DNA of 64,000 nt, taken from CAZIDL01 sp964537825. Its GTDB lineage: Bacteria > Bacteroidota > Bacteroidia > Flavobacteriales_D > CAYVSK01. Positions within the stretch are counted from its first letter, which is position 1. Every line of letters begins with the position of its first letter. Positions 61,075-64,000 of this stretch are shown here, one piece after another. The position numbers and the translations under genes were made by a program. The notes below the pieces were generated by a model. It saw only the letters and a list, made by a program, of their open reading frames with translations. It did no database searches and was not told where the DNA came from. The DNA is taken from the NCBI GenBank assembly GCA_964537825.1, contig CAZIDL010000002.1, positions 1 to 64,000 of the forward strand, in the 5' to 3' direction.

Positions 61075-62331
61075 ATGAAGAAGTTCGACATACCCGGTCA
61101 GTACCGTTCCTCCATCATCGGAGAATTAAAGCGGGTCCGTCATAAAAAGGACCCGCGCAAAAAGGATTACAGCCCAAGCCATCTCGACTTCGGGCCGGTC
61201 CGTTTTCACATCGCACGCCATTTCGGCTTTTGTTACGGTGTGGAGAATGCGATCGAGATCGCATATAAAACACTCGAAGAACATCCCGATCGACGGATCT
61301 ACCTTCTCTCCCAGATGATCCACAACCCTATCGTGAACGAGGACCTGGCTCGAAAGGGAATGCGCTTCATCCAAGATACCCAAGGGAACCGCTTCATAAG
61401 TCTGGACGAGCTGACCCCGGAGGACATCGTGATCATACCGGCTTTCGGGACCACTGTCGAGACCGAAGAGGAACTGAAAGCCCGCGGGATCGAAGTGAAG
61501 AGCTACGATACCACCTGCCCCTTTGTAACAGCCGTATGGAAACGCGCGAACAAACTGGGGGATAAGGATCATACCATCGTTATACACGGAAAGCCCGAGC
61601 ACGAAGAGACCCGTGCCACTTTTTCGCACAGCCGCCGGAGTGCCAAGTCAGTTATCGTACGGAACATGGAGGAGACCGAACTTTTAGGGGCCTTTGTAAA
61701 AGGAGAACGGCCTCCCCACGAATTCCACGAGCGGTTCCGGGGACGCTATTCGGAGGGTTTTGATCCTGAAAAAGACCTCGAACGGGTAGGTGTAGTGAAC
61801 CAGACCACCATGCTGGCCAGCGAGACCAAAGCCATTTCCGATCACCTGAAGCAATGCATGGTCGAGCGTTACGGAGAAGATCGGGTAAAGGAGCATTTTG
61901 CTGATACCAGCGACACCCTATGCTACGCCACCAACGATAATCAAAAGGCCACCTTCGGGTTGCTCGACCAAGACGCTGACCTCGCCTTGATCGTAGGGGG
62001 ATATAACAGCTCCAATACTTCCCACATCGTTGAGTTGTGTGAAGAAAAGGTCCCCTCCTATTTCATCCGTTCTTCTGACGAGATCGAAGGGGAGCGGATC
62101 CATCACTTCGACATCCACAAAAACCAGGAGATCAGGACCGATCGTTTTATACCCGATCGGAGACCCGTGGACATCATGCTCACGAGCGGAGCTTCCTGCC
62201 CTGACAGTTCCGTGGACGCTGTATTGAGAAAAGTGCTTGGCTTATTCCCCGACGCGCGGAATGTGGAAGAGGTTCTGGGCGAGCTTCTGGAGGAGGAGGA
62301 GCGCCCTTCAGCCGATCAACCCCTCCGTTAG
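61075..62331 (+). CDS. ispH: 4-hydroxy-3-methylbut-2-enyl diphosphate reductase, long form
   Basis: A 418-residue [4Fe-4S] enzyme that makes IPP and DMAPP at the end of the MEP pathway. The cluster cysteines are C53 (GFCYGVENA), C148 (DTTCPFV) and C283 (LCYATNDNQ). HNP (83-85) and GGYNSSNT (about 308-315) line the active site. At 418 residues it is about 100 longer than the usual bacterial enzyme and resembles the cyanobacterial/plant type, with an N-terminal extension (1-42) and an insertion (about 203-235). Its 3' end overlaps the convergent PIG-L gene by 24 nt. Confidence 0.94.
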   Translation: MKKFDIPGQYRSSIIGELKRVRHKKDPRKKDYSPSHLDFGPVRFHIARHFGFCYGVENAIEIAYKTLEEHPDRRIYLLSQMIHNPIVNEDLARKGMRFIQDTQGNRFISLDELTPEDIVIIPAFGTTVETEEELKARGIEVKSYDTTCPFVTAVWKRANKLGDKDHTIVIHGKPEHEETRATFSHSRRSAKSVIVRNMEETELLGAFVKGERPPHEFHERFRGRYSEGFDPEKDLERVGVVNQTTMLASETKAISDHLKQCMVERYGEDRVKEHFADTSDTLCYATNDNQKATFGLLDQDADLALIVGGYNSSNTSHIVELCEEKVPSYFIRSSDEIEGERIHHFDIHKNQEIRTDRFIPDRRPVDIMLTSGASCPDSSVDAVLRKVLGLFPDARNVEEVLGELLEEEERPSADQPLR

Positions 62332-63027
62332 ATCCTTATAAGCTGTTTTCGGGCTTTCATAGAAAAGCTCGAATCTTGCCACCCGATCGATCCGATCCTT
62401 CACACCGGAACGCTCGATCACCTTTTGATAAGTCCTATAACAGTCGAGCGCTTTTCGAAAGGCTTCAATATCCGCATCGTTCAAAGAGATCGCACATCCG
62501 ATCTCCGCTTCCATGGATTGACGGACCGGAAAGGCCTTGCCCGCAAAGGGATCACCCCCTTGGTCCAAAAGGGTATAAAAAGCCAGTCGTTCGAGCGGAA
62601 ATCCGCCTTCCTCCAGCAGATCCAGATAAGCACGTTTAACGACAGCATGGGTCACCAGGTGATCGTGGAATCCACTGATACCATGGACCGGATAGCTGAT
62701 CAGAATATTGGGCCTTACCTTGCGGACGTGATCCTTTATCGCTTGCTCCAGCACCCGTGGATCCAATTCTTTAAGGCCCGAATCAGGAAATCTAAGGACC
62801 TCCAGGCTGCTCAATCCCAAAACGTTCTGTACGTCCAGCATTTCCTGATAGCGAAGCTCCCCCATGGCCTCTTTGCTAAGGTCCATCTCGAAGCGCACCT
62901 TCGTGGCCTCACCACGCGTTAACGTGAGCAGGTGCACCTCATGTCCTTCCTGGATCTGATGGTGCATGGCAGCGGCCGGCCCAAACGATTCGTCATCCGG
63001 ATGCGGAAATACATAGAGAAAACGCAT
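62308..63027 (-). CDS. PIG-L family deacetylase
   Basis: 239 residues. The zinc motif HPDDE is at 9-13, and the second motif HDHLVTH at about 121-127. The fold is that of N-acetylglucosaminyl-PI deacetylase, MshB and BshB. Candidates include removal of acetyl groups from GlcNAc conjugates such as a bacillithiol precursor. No other bacillithiol gene is nearby, so the substrate is open. No signal peptide: cytoplasmic. It overlaps ispH tail to tail by 24 nt and is divergent from corA. Confidence 0.9.
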   Translation of the reverse strand: MRFLYVFPHPDDESFGPAAAMHHQIQEGHEVHLLTLTRGEATKVRFEMDLSKEAMGELRYQEMLDVQNVLGLSSLEVLRFPDSGLKELDPRVLEQAIKDHVRKVRPNILISYPVHGISGFHDHLVTHAVVKRAYLDLLEEGGFPLERLAFYTLLDQGGDPFAGKAFPVRQSMEAEIGCAISLNDADIEAFRKALDCYRTYQKVIERSGVKDRIDRVARFELFYESPKTAYKDLTEGLIG

Positions 63028-63037
63028 GGGGACGGAT

Positions 63038-63045
63038 TATCTTTG
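63038..63045 (+). promoter_or_regulatory. -7 promoter element for corA
   Basis: TATCTTTG, a perfect match, 67 nt before the corA ATG. A second, weaker TATCTTTC lies at 63093-63100, 12 nt before the ATG. Either or both may be used. Confidence 0.55.
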
Positions 63046-63052
63046 ATACGCT

Positions 63053-63060
63053 CGAAATTA
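63053..63060 (-). promoter_or_regulatory. -7 promoter element for the PIG-L deacetylase
   Basis: The minus strand reads TAATTTCG, 25 nt before the ATG at 63027. It is back to back with the corA promoter. Confidence 0.55.
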
Positions 63061-63112
63061 TGAAGCCAAAGCGCATCGTTCGCTTCAAATCCTATCTTTC
63101 ACCTTTCCAAGA

Positions 63113-64000
63113 ATGTCCCAGAAAAAGAGAAAGCCACGCAACAACCTGAAGCGTAGGAAGAAGCTTCAGAACAAAGTGGGAGCCCCTCCTGGGAGCCTGC
63201 TCTACGTGGGTGAGGAGAGCGAGGAAGTGCAGAGCTTCGAGGTTGTGGACTACACGCCCGAAGCTGTACGGGAAGGCCTTGCAAGTGATATCAAAGAGCT
63301 GCTCCCTTATCAGTCCACCAACAGCGTAACCTGGATCAACGTGAACGGATTGGATCAGGTTGAACGGATCGGGGAATTGGGGGAACGCTTCAACCTTCAC
63401 CCTCTGCTCGTCGAGGACATTCTGAATACGGACCACCGTCCGAAGTTCGAACACCATGGGGACCACCTCTTTTTGACCCTAAAAATGCTTGAGGTCAGGG
63501 ACGAAAGGATCGAAAGCGAACAGGTCAGCCTCGTGCTCGGGAATGGATATGTATTGAGCTTTCAAGAACGCAAGGGGGATGTTTTCGACCCGGTCCGGAC
63601 CCGCCTGCGGAACAAGAAAGGACTGATCCGTAACTTAGGCTCCGACCACCTTTTTTATGCCCTTCTTGACGCCCTTGTGGATCATTATTTCCTCGTTATC
63701 GATCATATGGACACCCGGATCGAGGAGCTTGACAGCGCGATCATCAATGACCCGCAAAGCGTTGAGCCTCATGATATCCGCGCCCTCAAGAAGGAAGCAG
63801 TCCATCTGCGAAAGAGCATCGCACCGGTAAGAGAAGCGGTCGGGACGCTCCTGAGCTCCAAAGCAGAGCTTATTTCCGAACGCACCAGCAGGTACTTGCG
63901 GGATGTGCACGACCACACCGTGGCGGTGGTAAGCTCCCTCGAAACCCAGCGGGAACTGGGATCTGACCTCCTCGATACCTACATGTCCCTCCTTTCTGTC
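63113..64000 (+). CDS. corA: Magnesium/cobalt transporter CorA, cut by window edge
   Basis: 296 residues are visible, with no stop before the window end. A basic N-terminal tail (KKRKPRNNLKRRKKLQ, 4-19) precedes the CorA cytoplasmic domain: TWINVNGLDQVERIGELGERF (split about 73-93), HPLLVEDILNTDHRPKFE (about 97-114), and the long stalk helix region with MDTRIEELDSAI (about 203-214). The membrane helices with the GMN motif would lie past the right edge. It forms pentameric Mg2+ channels in the inner membrane. Start at ATG 63113: upstream frames are closed, and a -7-like element lies 12 nt before it. Confidence 0.92.
   Translation, partial: MSQKKRKPRNNLKRRKKLQNKVGAPPGSLLYVGEESEEVQSFEVVDYTPEAVREGLASDIKELLPYQSTNSVTWINVNGLDQVERIGELGERFNLHPLLVEDILNTDHRPKFEHHGDHLFLTLKMLEVRDERIESEQVSLVLGNGYVLSFQERKGDVFDPVRTRLRNKKGLIRNLGSDHLFYALLDALVDHYFLVIDHMDTRIEELDSAIINDPQSVEPHDIRALKKEAVHLRKSIAPVREAVGTLLSSKAELISERTSRYLRDVHDHTVAVVSSLETQRELGSDLLDTYMSLLSV

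Overview
The window comes from a Bacteroidota chromosome, most likely a flavobacterium-like marine or saline lineage. The evidence is threefold. Three secreted proteins end in type IX secretion (T9SS) sorting domains. Bacteroidota-typical families are present (START-like domain protein, DUF6089, DUF6728, a long ParC, ribosomal protein bTHX). Almost every transcription unit starts with the Bacteroidota -7 element TAnnTTTG or its TAnnTTCG variant. That element was used to choose several start codons. Coding density is very high, and many genes overlap by ATGA. I see no rRNA, CRISPR array, prophage, transposase or integrase. There is one 100-N assembly gap (9223-9322).

Layout. 1-4,063 (minus strand): ribosomal protein bTHX (cut by the left edge), HU, a two-gene glycine-betaine synthesis unit (SDMT, GSMT), fmt and a lipoprotein. 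4,157-9,126 (plus): yaaA, a T9SS protein with four SprB-like repeats and a PKD domain, and an ABC-F ATPase. 9,130-9,584: a gene tail broken by the gap, then AT-rich sequence. 9,585-14,645 (minus): gyrA followed by two paralogous secreted TPR proteins. 14,797-17,541: clpC, then two copies of a REP-like palindrome. 17,746-22,898 (minus): a T9SS LVIVD-repeat protein and parC. 23,012-25,695: an unknown gene coupled to a PRPP-binding protein, aroK, and an acetyltransferase-like protein. 25,759-28,846 (minus): rpsA, tRNA-Met and a membrane methyltransferase. 28,918-34,391 (plus): START-like protein, LptF/G permease, two glycosyltransferases and a RibB with a dead GTP cyclohydrolase II half. 34,398-38,867: TamB, divergent from tsaD. 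40,715-45,622 (minus): an outer-membrane protein, and a six-gene run gcvT, comB, QTMAN-like glycosyltransferase, DUF2905, J-like, DUF493. 45,760-47,637: a FlaA1/CapD-type sugar epimerase. 47,644-51,645 (minus): response regulator, DUF4856-like lipoprotein, PAS histidine kinase and miaE. 51,699-59,528 (minus): rnz with a STAS protein, pyrR-pyrB, and uvrB with a lipoprotein and a T9SS serine protease. 59,580-64,000: DUF6728, a small unknown, DUF6089, long-form ispH, a PIG-L deacetylase and corA (cut by the right edge).

How the genes fit together. Most are housekeeping: topology (gyrA, parC, HU), translation (rpsA, bTHX, fmt, tsaD, miaE, tRNA-Met), proteolysis (clpC), repair (uvrB), pyrimidines, shikimate, riboflavin and isoprenoids. 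Others build the envelope (LptF/G, TamB, epimerase, glycosyltransferases, T9SS cargo). The betaine pair points to osmotic stress.

The most distinctive locus is the response regulator/lipoprotein/kinase/miaE unit. Its 53-bp promoter gap holds a perfect 7-7-7 inverted repeat and a 12-bp palindrome, which look like an autoregulatory operator. Other points of note are a set of apparently leaderless mRNAs, the RibBX-like enzyme, the long IspH, and charged low-complexity tails on many core proteins.
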